NCBI RefSeq assembly: GCF_016632365.1 | Contig: NZ_JAEPBH010000008.1 | Location: 1-64,000 of the forward strand | DNA from: Tenebrionibacter intestinalis | Lineage (GTDB): Bacteria > Pseudomonadota > Gammaproteobacteria > Enterobacterales > Enterobacteriaceae | Length of the DNA stretch: 64,000 nt | Reading direction: 5' to 3' | Part shown: positions 32,878-39,930 of the stretch, piece by piece | Layout of the letters: each line of letters starts with the position of its first letter | Position numbering within the stretch: the stretch's first letter is position 1 | The notes under the pieces: model-generated | What the model was told of the DNA's origin: nothing | Database searches by the model: none | What the model saw: the letters and a program-made list of their open reading frames with translations, nothing else | Program-made: the position numbers and the translations under genes

Positions 32878-33987
32878 TCAGTCGTATGCAGGCGTTAGCG
32901 TAACGCGCAGATCCGGCCCCACGCGACGCACGTCGCTAAAAGTCAACCGGGGCGCGTCAGCAAGGCGTTCAAGCCCCGGCAACTGGCACAAACCGCGGGC
33001 GTCGTTGCCCAAAAGCATCGGCGCCATATACACCAGTAATTCATCCACCAGCCCCGCCTGTAACAGCGCGCCGGCAAGGCCTGCGCCAGCTTCCACCCAC
33101 ACCGAATTTACCTGACGCTTCCCCAATACCATCATCAGGGCAACCAGATCCAGTTGGCCGCCGCGTTCCGGCAATAGCAGTTGCTCCACGCCTTCAGGCC
33201 AGCGCTGCGCATCGGCCTGCGCGCGCGCAAGCCAGGTCTCGCCTGGCTGGTGAATCAGCCGGTGCTGCGGCGTAACACGGTTGCGGCTGTCGACCACCAC
33301 GCGCACAGGCTGGCGTAGCGCCTGCTGCGGGTAACGCGCGCGAGTCCCTTCATCAAGCTCGCTCCAGCGCACCGTCAAGGCCGGATCGTCTGCCAGCACG
33401 GTGGCGCCGCTGCTGAGGATGGCGGCGCTTTGCGCGCGCAGGCGCTGTACATCACGGCGCGATTCAGGCGACGTTATCCACTGGCTTTCGCCGCTGGACA
33501 TGGCGGTGCGCCCGTCAACAGACGCGCCCATTTTCACCTGTATCCACGGAAACCCGGTACGCATGCGTTTAAGAAATCCGCGATTGAGCGCCTCAGCCTC
33601 CTCCATCATTAACCCGTGGCTTACGGCAATACCTTTTTCGCTCAGGCGACGCAGGCCACGCCCGGCCACCAGGGGGTTAGGGTCCTGCATTGCGGCTACA
33701 ACGCGGCTGACGCCTGCGTCAATTAACGCCTCGCAGCACGGCGGCGTACGCCCGTGGTGGCTGCATGGCTCAAGCGTGACATACGCCGTCGCGCCGCGGG
33801 CTTTATCGCCCGCCATACGCAGCGCATGCACCTCCGCATGCGGCTCCCCGGCGCGGTAGTGAAAGCCTTCACCGACAATCTCGCCGTCGCGCGCAATCAC
33901 GCAGCCTACGTTAGGGTTAGGGTGAGTGGTAAAACGGCCGCGGCGCGCGAGCTGTAACGCACGCGCCATATAGATTTCATCCTGCAT
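32878..33987 (-). CDS. ribD: Bifunctional riboflavin deaminase/reductase RibD
   Basis: 369 residues (E. coli 367). N-terminal CMP/dCMP-deaminase fold with zinc ligands in GEPHAEVHAL (His/Glu, about 48-53) and TLEPCSHHGRTPPCCEAL (Cys75, Cys84 region). C-terminal NADPH-dependent pyrimidine reductase with PWIQVKMGASVDGRTAM (about 149) and GAGLAGALLQAGLVDEL. It carries out the second and third steps of riboflavin synthesis. It starts 5 bases after nrdR, so the two are cotranscribed. Confidence 0.98.
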   Translation of the reverse strand: MQDEIYMARALQLARRGRFTTHPNPNVGCVIARDGEIVGEGFHYRAGEPHAEVHALRMAGDKARGATAYVTLEPCSHHGRTPPCCEALIDAGVSRVVAAMQDPNPLVAGRGLRRLSEKGIAVSHGLMMEEAEALNRGFLKRMRTGFPWIQVKMGASVDGRTAMSSGESQWITSPESRRDVQRLRAQSAAILSSGATVLADDPALTVRWSELDEGTRARYPQQALRQPVRVVVDSRNRVTPQHRLIHQPGETWLARAQADAQRWPEGVEQLLLPERGGQLDLVALMMVLGKRQVNSVWVEAGAGLAGALLQAGLVDELLVYMAPMLLGNDARGLCQLPGLERLADAPRLTFSDVRRVGPDLRVTLTPAYD

Positions 33988-33992
33988 AGGTG

Positions 33993-34472
<480 letters not shown>

Positions 34473-34584
34473 TTAGTTTACTCCCGAACCGGCGGGACTA
34501 CAAAACACCGCACGCTTTGAGATAAAGAAACAAGGCATTATCCTTAACCGGTATCCATTCACTGAACCCAGGAAGACATTTATC

Positions 34585-35163
34585 ATGGCAAGGCAAAAAG
34601 TGATGTTTTTTCTGGCAGGCGGACTGCTGACTTCTGCCGCCTGCGCCGCGCAGGCGGCAGAAGTCGGCCAGGTCGCCCGGCAGGTCAACGCGCTAAATCA
34701 ACAGATGGAGCAGCTTAGCCAGCAGGCTATTAAGCTAAAACAGCAAAACGCGCTAAACGCAAAATCCACCACTGGCGTCTATCTGCTACCCGGCTCACAA
34801 ACGCCGGCACAGTTGAAAAGCCAGTTAGGTATGCTGCAAATGTCGTTAACTCATCTCACCGCCGTTGCGAACGGCGCCCGTGCAACGCTGAATATCCAGG
34901 GCGATAACAGTGGACCGCTGCCCGCCTTCACCGCGCAGGTGGTCTGGGGGCAGATTACCGGCACAACCGACAGCTACGACGAAGTGAATACGCACTCGCT
35001 TACGGTTAGCGCGCCAGCAAGCATTCTGGTACCCAGCGATGTCGCTATCCCGCTGGACATGCCGGGCATCCAGCCCGGTCAGTTGGGCTTTGTACGCATT
35101 CACGCCATCCAGCCAACGGATGCCAACTGGCAAGCCCCGCCACGTTCCCCTTTCAGCCAGTAA
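34585..35163 (+). CDS. yajI: YajI-like DUF3251 envelope protein
   Basis: 192 residues. N-terminal export signal followed by a Gln-rich coiled segment (VGQVARQVNALNQQMEQLSQ, about 32-51) and a C-terminal beta-rich DUF3251-type domain with GDNSGPLPAFTAQVVWGQIT and ASILVPSDVAIPLDM. E. coli YajI sits at the same place beside nrdR and is a predicted lipoprotein. Here the lipobox would be SAAC, atypical, and an ordinary AQA-A signal cleavage is equally possible. The signal codons lie in a 37-bp perfect palindrome (34629-34665), so the c-region may have been rewritten by it. Function unknown. Confidence 0.8.
   Translation: MARQKVMFFLAGGLLTSAACAAQAAEVGQVARQVNALNQQMEQLSQQAIKLKQQNALNAKSTTGVYLLPGSQTPAQLKSQLGMLQMSLTHLTAVANGARATLNIQGDNSGPLPAFTAQVVWGQITGTTDSYDEVNTHSLTVSAPASILVPSDVAIPLDMPGIQPGQLGFVRIHAIQPTDANWQAPPRSPFSQ
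34629..34665. repeat. 37-bp palindrome within yajI signal sequence
   Basis: Two perfect 18-base inverted arms flank a single C at 34647. The left arm begins GACTTCTGCC and the right arm ends GGCAGAAGTC. It lies inside the yajI coding sequence, at about codons 16-27. Confidence 0.95.
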
Positions 35164-35169
35164 TGGCCC

Positions 35170-35191
35170 TCTTCGCACCTGCGGGTGCGAA
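35170..35191 (+). terminator. Hairpin after yajI
   Basis: CTTCGCAC / GTGCGAAG stem with a 6-base loop, 7 bases past the yajI stop; no T run, so termination is uncertain. Confidence 0.45.
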
Positions 35192-35646
35192 GCCTTCCGG
35201 CCGCCGGTTCCCATCGCCCTGAACCTGAACAAATTCAGCAAAAGCGGTAGAAGCGCGCCGTTTTGTCATTCACAGCCGTGAACGCAATCGATCACTTACG
35301 TAATATTTTGTGAACAGAGGCAGTCGCGTAAAAGGAATTTCTATCGGCGTTGCCTGGGGCTATCCTCTGCGTTAACGACGTAAAACGCAGGTTTTTATAA
35401 CCCGGGCCAGCCGGTTAATTATTCAATACAGTGGCAACTTATTAAAAAAATGATGTTATCGGCTGGCGCGGCAATCGCTGATTAGACGTGAGATAAATAC
35501 AAGGTATCCGTGAGATAATTATGGGACGTTAGGGGAACATGAGGGATTTCATGGTAGGGTTTTCTGTAAAAACGTTTCAATACTTGAAACTCGCTACGGA
35601 CTCACAATTTCGAGCCGGAGCGAGTTAAAGTGAGTTCGCCGATACG
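35192..35646. other. Island left flank / former tsx upstream region
   Basis: About 455 gene-free bases. It may include the old tsx promoter, as TGTGAAC and CGTGAACG around 35277-35325 resemble half CRP sites. CGTGAGATAA occurs twice at 35487-35496 and 35509-35518, 22 bp apart. An inverted repeat GTTTCAA/TTGAAAC lies at about 35574-35590. ACTCGCT/AGCGAGT occurs at about 35589-35626, just downstream of the minus-strand island operon and possibly part of its terminator. The left junction of the island is not visible. Confidence 0.45.
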
Positions 35647-36597
35647 CTAGGAATCTTGTCGCGAATGGTCGGCATTCATGTGTTCAATTTCATCCCGAAT
35701 CCAGTCATCAGGGCCAATTTCTCGGTAGCCCGGAAGGTTAAATCTATCACGTAAATGCATTATTCTTTCTTGAATATCATCAAGAATACCAGCCATATAC
35801 CCTGCATGCACGATTCCAGAAGTTTCTGTATCGTCTGCAAGTGTTGAAAACCCATTGTTGATGCTCATTAAAGCTGAAAAGGCACCAACTTGTAAGCCAG
35901 CAATTTCTTGCTTGATATGGACTATTTTTTCTTCCGGTGTTTCACGTTGTACCCTAACGCGAAATTTATCTTCAAGTTCTGTTTTTTCATCAATTAAACG
36001 ATGTACCTTTGCTTTTTGTTCGGCAAGAGATTGGCGGTTAATTTCAAGGTCGGTTTGTAAGTCGGCTTTCTCTTTTTCATGCTTCGAAATCAACTCTTCT
36101 GCCAGCTCGACAAATGCAGCTTTATCACCTTCTTTTGCCACCTCGATAAGGGCACTTTTCTGATCGTCCGGCAGACGGCGGAACTGGCGTAATTCGCGGT
36201 AGCCGATACCCATGCGGGACATGGATTCAAGAGCTTCTTCACCGAAGGCGGTAAGGTTGGCAATATCCAAATCTGCCTTATCAACGGATATTCCTAGAAC
36301 ATTACAAAACTCATCCCATGTGCCCGAAAACTCCGAACCGTTCGGTGCCTTCTTGCCCTTTAGATTGCGATACAGCTTATTTTCTTTAACAAATGCCAGT
36401 TTAGAAGTCCGAACCGTTCGGGAAAATTGCTCAAATGCATCAGCCATCTGTGCCTGGCCTAGTAACTGGTTCAGCAGATCACGTTCGTCATTCATCTGGC
36501 TGCTGACAGTAGTCATCAGGTTCTGGGTGGCTTCCAGTTTAGGGTTTAGCGTCACGTCAGGAAGTAAGTTAGGTGTTGGTGATTTTTTTCTAGCCAT
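35647..36597 (-). CDS. Unknown coiled-coil protein of the island operon
   Basis: 316 residues; I do not recognise the family. The first ~70 residues are polar with a heptad-like stretch. A middle segment (about 75-175, NKLYRNLKGKKA, WDEFCNVLGISVDKADLDIA, MGIGYRELRQFRRLPDD) looks like a helical DNA- or protein-binding module, loosely reminiscent of ParB-like or phage regulator regions. A long coiled coil follows (about 185-240, ELISKHEKEKADLQTDLEIN), then a helical C-terminus. The base composition is AT-richer than the flanks. It is 30 bases downstream of two ribbon-helix-helix genes on the same strand and is probably cotranscribed with them. A role in regulation or maintenance of the element is only inference. 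Confidence 0.7.
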   Translation of the reverse strand: MARKKSPTPNLLPDVTLNPKLEATQNLMTTVSSQMNDERDLLNQLLGQAQMADAFEQFSRTVRTSKLAFVKENKLYRNLKGKKAPNGSEFSGTWDEFCNVLGISVDKADLDIANLTAFGEEALESMSRMGIGYRELRQFRRLPDDQKSALIEVAKEGDKAAFVELAEELISKHEKEKADLQTDLEINRQSLAEQKAKVHRLIDEKTELEDKFRVRVQRETPEEKIVHIKQEIAGLQVGAFSALMSINNGFSTLADDTETSGIVHAGYMAGILDDIQERIMHLRDRFNLPGYREIGPDDWIRDEIEHMNADHSRQDS

Positions 36598-36627
36598 GAG
36601 GTGTACCTATTTTGTTCAGTGAAAAAG

Positions 36628-36834
36628 TTAGTTCGTTGAGGGGATACCACGTTTATACAGTTCGCGACGCAACAAACGTTTAATCCACCCAGCTTTATTG
36701 TCATCGCCATCCTCTTTCATTGCCTTGGATAGACGCTCAGAAAGTTCAGCATCAAGTCGAAGCTGTACCACCAGGCGCTCCATCGGTTTCTCTTGAGTTG
36801 ATACGGTGTTCCGACGGTATGTGGCAAATATCAT
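36628..36834 (-). CDS. Arc-like ribbon-helix-helix protein (second copy)
   Basis: 68 residues. The segment ERLVVQLRLDAELSERLSKA is a predicted beta strand plus first helix, and AGWIKRLLRREL is the second helix, as in Arc/MetJ-type repressors. It is clearly paralogous to the gene just upstream (both share QLRLD, DGDD, AGW-KR-LR-EL and end KRGI/NRGI). The start overlaps the upstream stop by ATGA, so the pair is translationally coupled. Confidence 0.75.
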   Translation of the reverse strand: MIFATYRRNTVSTQEKPMERLVVQLRLDAELSERLSKAMKEDGDDNKAGWIKRLLRRELYKRGIPSTN

Positions 36835-37004
36835 TTCAAAATTCCTCGGTTTATTAATTCCTTACGTAATGTTCGCTTCATCCATCCAGCTATAGAGTCG
36901 TCACCATCCTGCTTTCTCGCCTCTTCAATGGCGTCTCTTAGCTCATTATCTAAACGTAACTGGAATGGTGCGCTGGCCTTCTTTGTACTCTTTTGTGTTG
37001 ACAT
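36831..37004 (-). CDS. Arc-like ribbon-helix-helix protein (first copy)
   Basis: 57 residues, easily missed because of its size. It reads MSTQKSTKKASAPFQLRLDN, then ELRDAIEEARKQDGDDSIAG, then WMKRTLRKELINRGILK. A basic N-terminal arm, a PFQLRLD strand and two helices give the Arc repressor layout. TAGGTAC before the ATG can serve as ribosome site. It is first gene of the minus-strand island operon, with a 12-bp inverted repeat 27 bases upstream. Likely a dimeric DNA-binding autoregulator. Confidence 0.75.
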   Translation of the reverse strand: MSTQKSTKKASAPFQLRLDNELRDAIEEARKQDGDDSIAGWMKRTLRKELINRGILK

Positions 37005-37030
37005 GTGAATTGTACCTAATTACATTTAAG

Positions 37031-37064
37031 TTGTCATTTGATTGTATATCACATCGAATGACAA
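37031..37064. promoter_or_regulatory. Operator-like inverted repeat before the RHH operon
   Basis: TTGTCATTTGAT (37031-37042) and ATCGAATGACAA (37053-37064) are inverted with one mismatch in 12 and a 10-base AT-rich spacer. The repeat lies between the divergent island transcripts, just ahead of the first RHH gene. Candidate binding site for the RHH proteins. Confidence 0.6.
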
Positions 37065-37072
37065 AAACAACA

Positions 37073-37105
37073 AGGCCCGACTGTGCGGGAACACAAGCCG
37101 GGCCT
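37073..37105 (+). promoter_or_regulatory. Stem-loop in leader of the plus-strand island unit
   Basis: AGGCCCG / CGGGCCT outer stem with inner TGTG/CACA pairing. It lies 32 bases before the small leader ORF and is not followed by a T run, so it may be an mRNA leader structure rather than a terminator. Confidence 0.45.
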
Positions 37106-37136
37106 CTGACCACCACCGTTAATAAGGCTAACGACA

Positions 37137-37226
37137 ATGGCTACAAACAAGTTTAACCATTCCAGCACAACAAACCAAGTTGGTGTGAGCAGTTCACTCT
37201 TGAGTAACCGGAGGGCTGCAAAATGA
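37137..37226 (+). CDS. 29-residue leader ORF coupled to next gene
   Basis: It runs MATNKFNHSSTTNQVGVSSS and ends LLSNRRAAK, with stop TGA overlapping the ATG of the next gene (ATGA at 37223-37226). An AAGG stretch about 10 bases upstream could be its ribosome site, while CGGAGG near its own 3' end serves the next gene. Small polar peptide with no recognised relatives. The coupling geometry is the main evidence. Confidence 0.45.
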   Translation: MATNKFNHSSTTNQVGVSSSLLSNRRAAK

Positions 37227-37495
37227 AAGCTACCGCTAATTTCAGAGCCTGCCCTCATGAGTCTCAGGGAACATCATGTGACATTCTGTTCATTAATGTG
37301 GATGCACCAAGCAATGAAATATGGGAAGCGGCAAGCAGTCGTCTTGATGCTGTCCGTCGCTTGAATGATGAACTGGCCGCCGCTTCTGGCGAGAAGGCAA
37401 GCCAGACATCTCTGGCTTTAGTCAACAGTATATTGTTGTCAGACGTGACCGCGATGGTTGATTTGCTGGGTGACAGGCTGTGTAAGCATGAATGA
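37223..37495 (+). CDS. Small unknown island protein
   Basis: 90 residues. A variable N-terminus with two Cys is followed by FINVDAPSNEIWEAASSRLD and a helical region AALVNSILLSDVTAMVDLL-like pattern (about 60-85). The overall look is like the small helical DUF3077-type proteins of prophages, but I cannot confirm that. A GGAGGG ribosome site precedes the ATG. A strong terminator follows it, so it forms a short transcript separate from the Mor gene. Confidence 0.6.
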   Translation: MKATANFRACPHESQGTSCDILFINVDAPSNEIWEAASSRLDAVRRLNDELAAASGEKASQTSLALVNSILLSDVTAMVDLLGDRLCKHE

Positions 37496-37527
37496 TTAGT
37501 TAGATGCCATAATAATCTCCCCACCAC

Positions 37528-37554
37528 AGCCCCTCTGTCGAGGGGCTTCTTTAT
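37528..37554 (+). terminator. Terminator after small island gene
   Basis: AGCCCCTC-TGTC-GAGGGGCT followed by TCTTTATAT. Confidence 0.85.
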
Positions 37555-37644
37555 ATCTAAAGTACGTTAAAAAACATCCTCACCCCAAAGTCATATTCTT
37601 AATTCACGTTAGCAACCAGCGCTCAAATGCTCTGTAAGCCGTTT

Positions 37645-37720
37645 TGAGGTGCTATTGGTACATGTTCCAGTTTGTTACCAGTGAGGCACCTCATAAAGCT
37701 TTATAAAGGCTTTTTTGCGC
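37645..37720 (+). promoter_or_regulatory. Nested inverted repeat plus terminator-like hairpin ahead of Mor gene
   Basis: TGAGGTGC (37645-37652) pairs with GCACCTCA (37686-37693), enclosing TGGTA (37656-37660) and TACCA (37676-37680). It is followed at once by TAAAG-CTTTA / TAAAGGCTTTTTT (about 37695-37718). The combination resembles an attenuator or a protein-controlled leader, 30 bases before the Mor-domain gene. Confidence 0.5.
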
Positions 37721-37748
37721 ACATCTTTACCGTTACCGGGGGGTGATT

Positions 37749-38276
37749 ATGATTACAAGAGAGGGACTGTACGCTTCATCTGATACTTTGGGGGCAATGG
37801 GCGACGCTATCGAAGCGCTTTTAATAGACAGGGGGAATTCACAGCAACAGTCCTGCGGTGCAGCTAATCGTATTGTTGTGGGTATCTCGGACAGGCTTGG
37901 TGGTTGTCAGGGGTATATGCCAGAGCACCGTGAAAAAGCGCCTAAAGCCGTTTGCTTCCTGCATGAGCTGACTGAATCTATTGAGCAGGCATTAGAAACC
38001 ATACCTTACTTTTGTTCACAGGCCGAAATACTCTCTCCCGCTATCACTGAGTGTCTCAGAAAAACGTTTTCCGGGGGGAATATTTATATCCCTATGGGGG
38101 CATCAAAGAACACCTTCGACAGGAATGCAAAAGTACTGGCTGATTTCTATCAGGGTACTTCTATCTTTGAATTATCTAAAAAACACAGGCGTTCCATTCA
38201 GTACATTTATCAGATTATTGCCGCCGAACGTAAGAAAAACAAAGCACAGCGCGATATGAAACAAGGGCAAATTTAA
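37749..38276 (+). CDS. Mor-domain transcriptional activator-like protein
   Basis: 175 residues. The C-terminal half (about 108-165) has the Mor/C family layout of phage Mu activators: a glycine-containing hairpin GGNIYIPMGASKNTF, then a helix-turn-helix from RNAKVLADFYQGTSIFELSK to HRRSIQYIYQIIAAERKK. The N-terminal ~100 residues are unlike Mu Mor. Mu Mor activates the middle promoter; here it most likely activates the following phage-like genes. I use the ATG at 37749, five bases after GGGGGGTG; a GTG two codons earlier is possible. It is followed directly by the protease-like gene (1-base gap). Confidence 0.75.
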   Translation: MITREGLYASSDTLGAMGDAIEALLIDRGNSQQQSCGAANRIVVGISDRLGGCQGYMPEHREKAPKAVCFLHELTESIEQALETIPYFCSQAEILSPAITECLRKTFSGGNIYIPMGASKNTFDRNAKVLADFYQGTSIFELSKKHRRSIQYIYQIIAAERKKNKAQRDMKQGQI

Positions 38277-38277
38277 A

Positions 38278-38892
38278 ATGACAGATATCAATATTGGTAA
38301 CTGGAGAACAGTTGAGATATTCCGGGCGGGAACACATACCGCGATGGCGGGACAGGAAATAAGCTTTTCCGGCGAGGATATCGACAACATGGCTGCGGCC
38401 TATAACGGTTATCGCCGCGCGGGTTATGGTGCGCCGCTGTGTCTGGGGCATCCGGCCAGTAACAGCCCCGCCTATGGCGAAACGACCGGACTGATAAGCA
38501 AGAATGGCAGGCTTTTCGCACTGGTAAAACCGGATGATACCCTGCTGGGGCTGGTACGCTCAGGGCGTTACAAGAAAGTGTCTGCGTCATTCTATAAACC
38601 CGGCGAGGCCAGCAACCCGGCTGGCACCGGAGCCTGGTATCTTCGCCATATCGGTTTTCTCGGCTCACAGCCGCCAGCCGTTAAAGGGCTGGAGCAGGTG
38701 GAGTTTATGGAAAGCGCTTACCCGGCCTGTTTTGGTCACAATGAATCACACGTTTATTTCTCAGAGTTCGACGGCATAGCTGATAGCCAGAGAGCAGCGC
38801 AGCACCTTTTAATAAAGGATGTGAGCGAAGCCTGCAACGTCTCCTATTCCGAAGCGCTCACCCTCACCACACCTTTTATCTGGAGTTATTAA
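38278..38892 (+). CDS. Mu gpI-like phage protease/scaffold homologue
   Basis: 204 residues. The pattern GHPASNSPAYGETTGLISKN, then LFALVKPDDTLLGLVRSGRY, then KKVSASFYKPGE and WYLRHIGFLGSQPPAVKGLE matches what I know of Mu-like prophage I proteins (capsid maturation protease and scaffold). The candidate catalytic Ser is in VSASF and candidate His residues in GHP and RHIGF. Mu gpI is about 360 residues, so the scaffold half is missing or replaced by a short C-terminus (EACNVSYSEALTLTTPF). No capsid protein follows, so a proteolytic role in virion assembly is doubtful here. Confidence 0.65.
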   Translation: MTDINIGNWRTVEIFRAGTHTAMAGQEISFSGEDIDNMAAAYNGYRRAGYGAPLCLGHPASNSPAYGETTGLISKNGRLFALVKPDDTLLGLVRSGRYKKVSASFYKPGEASNPAGTGAWYLRHIGFLGSQPPAVKGLEQVEFMESAYPACFGHNESHVYFSEFDGIADSQRAAQHLLIKDVSEACNVSYSEALTLTTPFIWSY

Positions 38893-38893
38893 A

Positions 38894-39487
38894 ATGAAAC
38901 CTGTTATTTCCCTCATTGAAGCACTGAACGCCGTTAAAAATAACCTTACCTCCCTGAATGAGCAGAAAGAAAAGCTCTCTCGTCGCATTAGTGAGATTAA
39001 CGGCGAAATAACCGCATTACAGGATATGCCGTTATCGCTTAATGACTACTGTTCCTTTATTCCTGAATATATTGAGCGATTCGGGCAGGAAGAATACCAG
39101 TCGTTTAAATATGCCCTTTGTAACTGTTCCGGTAATGAAGGGAACTCTGAGCAATGGGGCCGTCTGGAAAATGATTATGGCGACATTTCCGGTCTGCGCC
39201 GTCTGGTGGGGCTGGGTGGAAATCTCTCCCCGGCAGATACCGGGATGGCGGTTATGCGAAAGCTCTGCTTTTTCTTCCCGGAGGTGGTCGCCACCCGCCT
39301 GACCGAAGCGCTCAAAAAGGATAAAAGCGTGGCATGGGGTAATGACAAACTTCCCTCGCTGGCAGAGCGCCGTAAGACCGTGGCGGCACTGGTCAGCGAA
39401 CGCACCGGGCTTGAAAGTGAACTGGCAGCCGTCAGCGAAGAAATTGCCGGGATTACCGGAATCAGTGGCCTGTCCCTGACCGAATGA
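38894..39487 (+). CDS. Unknown phage-like coiled-coil protein
   Basis: 197 residues. N-terminal coiled coil (ALNAVKNNLTSLNEQKEKLS, about 9-45), a middle domain (YCSFIPEYIERFGQEEYQSF, then SGLRRLVGLGGNLSPADTG) and a second coiled coil near the C-terminus (ERTGLESELAAVSEEIAGIT). I do not recognise the family. It starts 1 base after the protease-like gene and is therefore in the same operon. A symmetric coil-core-coil layout suggests an oligomeric or scaffolding protein, which is inference. Confidence 0.6.
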   Translation: MKPVISLIEALNAVKNNLTSLNEQKEKLSRRISEINGEITALQDMPLSLNDYCSFIPEYIERFGQEEYQSFKYALCNCSGNEGNSEQWGRLENDYGDISGLRRLVGLGGNLSPADTGMAVMRKLCFFFPEVVATRLTEALKKDKSVAWGNDKLPSLAERRKTVAALVSERTGLESELAAVSEEIAGITGISGLSLTE

Positions 39488-39520
39488 CGCCTGTCGAACC
39501 ACTCACTACCGGAGTGAACC

Positions 39521-39670
39521 ATGAGAAATAATGCATCTGTCGAATGGTCGTCTGTCAGTCCTGTAAATATGAATTCAGTGCGTGAAGACCGGAGCATATT
39601 AGATCCACCAGGCAGATATGTTTTGCCGCCTGACAGGGCTACAGAATCCGATGAATCATTGCCGGAGTAA
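39521..39670 (+). CDS. 49-residue island protein
   Basis: It begins MRNNASVEWSSVSPVNMNSV and ends ATESDESLPE; Ser/Pro/Glu-rich and probably unstructured. GGAGTGAACC before the ATG is a good ribosome site. It follows the coiled-coil gene by 33 bases on the same strand and would be the last gene of the operon. No relatives recognised. Confidence 0.5.
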   Translation: MRNNASVEWSSVSPVNMNSVREDRSILDPPGRYVLPPDRATESDESLPE

Positions 39671-39717
39671 AATATAAGCAATAACTTTTCTGTTGGTGTG
39701 ATGATTATCGGCAGTAG

Positions 39718-39813
39718 CTTCCGTTCCGCCGTCAGCTTAAGCTGTCCATTCCTGAGATTAAAAGAGCGCTGGAAGCTATCCTTGCCCGTAAGCGCCGGGT
39801 TGCTTACGACTGA
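39718..39813 (+). pseudogene. Short C-terminal coding remnant
   Basis: After a TAG at 39715-39717, one frame reads LPFRRQLKLSIPEIKRALEA then ILARKRRVAYD to a TGA. The amphipathic SIPEIKRALEAILARKRR stretch looks like a real protein tail, and similar SxPEIRRLL tails end some insertion-sequence transposases. No start codon or upstream body remains. Interpretation as a transposase remnant is a guess. Confidence 0.3.
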
Positions 39814-39930
39814 TAATCTGTAATTCCTTTGCAGTATCTGAAAAGCCGCACCGTGTCCATTTATCTCACGGATTGAAGCTTATTTATCGCGCGGTGGATC
39901 AAATCGCGCTTTCCGGTTCTTTTAACGCAG

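Noticed and set aside
35647-37064. Toxin-antitoxin module (RHH antitoxin plus toxin)
   Set aside because: RHH proteins are common antitoxins, but the partner is 316 residues with a long coiled coil and no toxin fold that I can recognise, so I do not call it.
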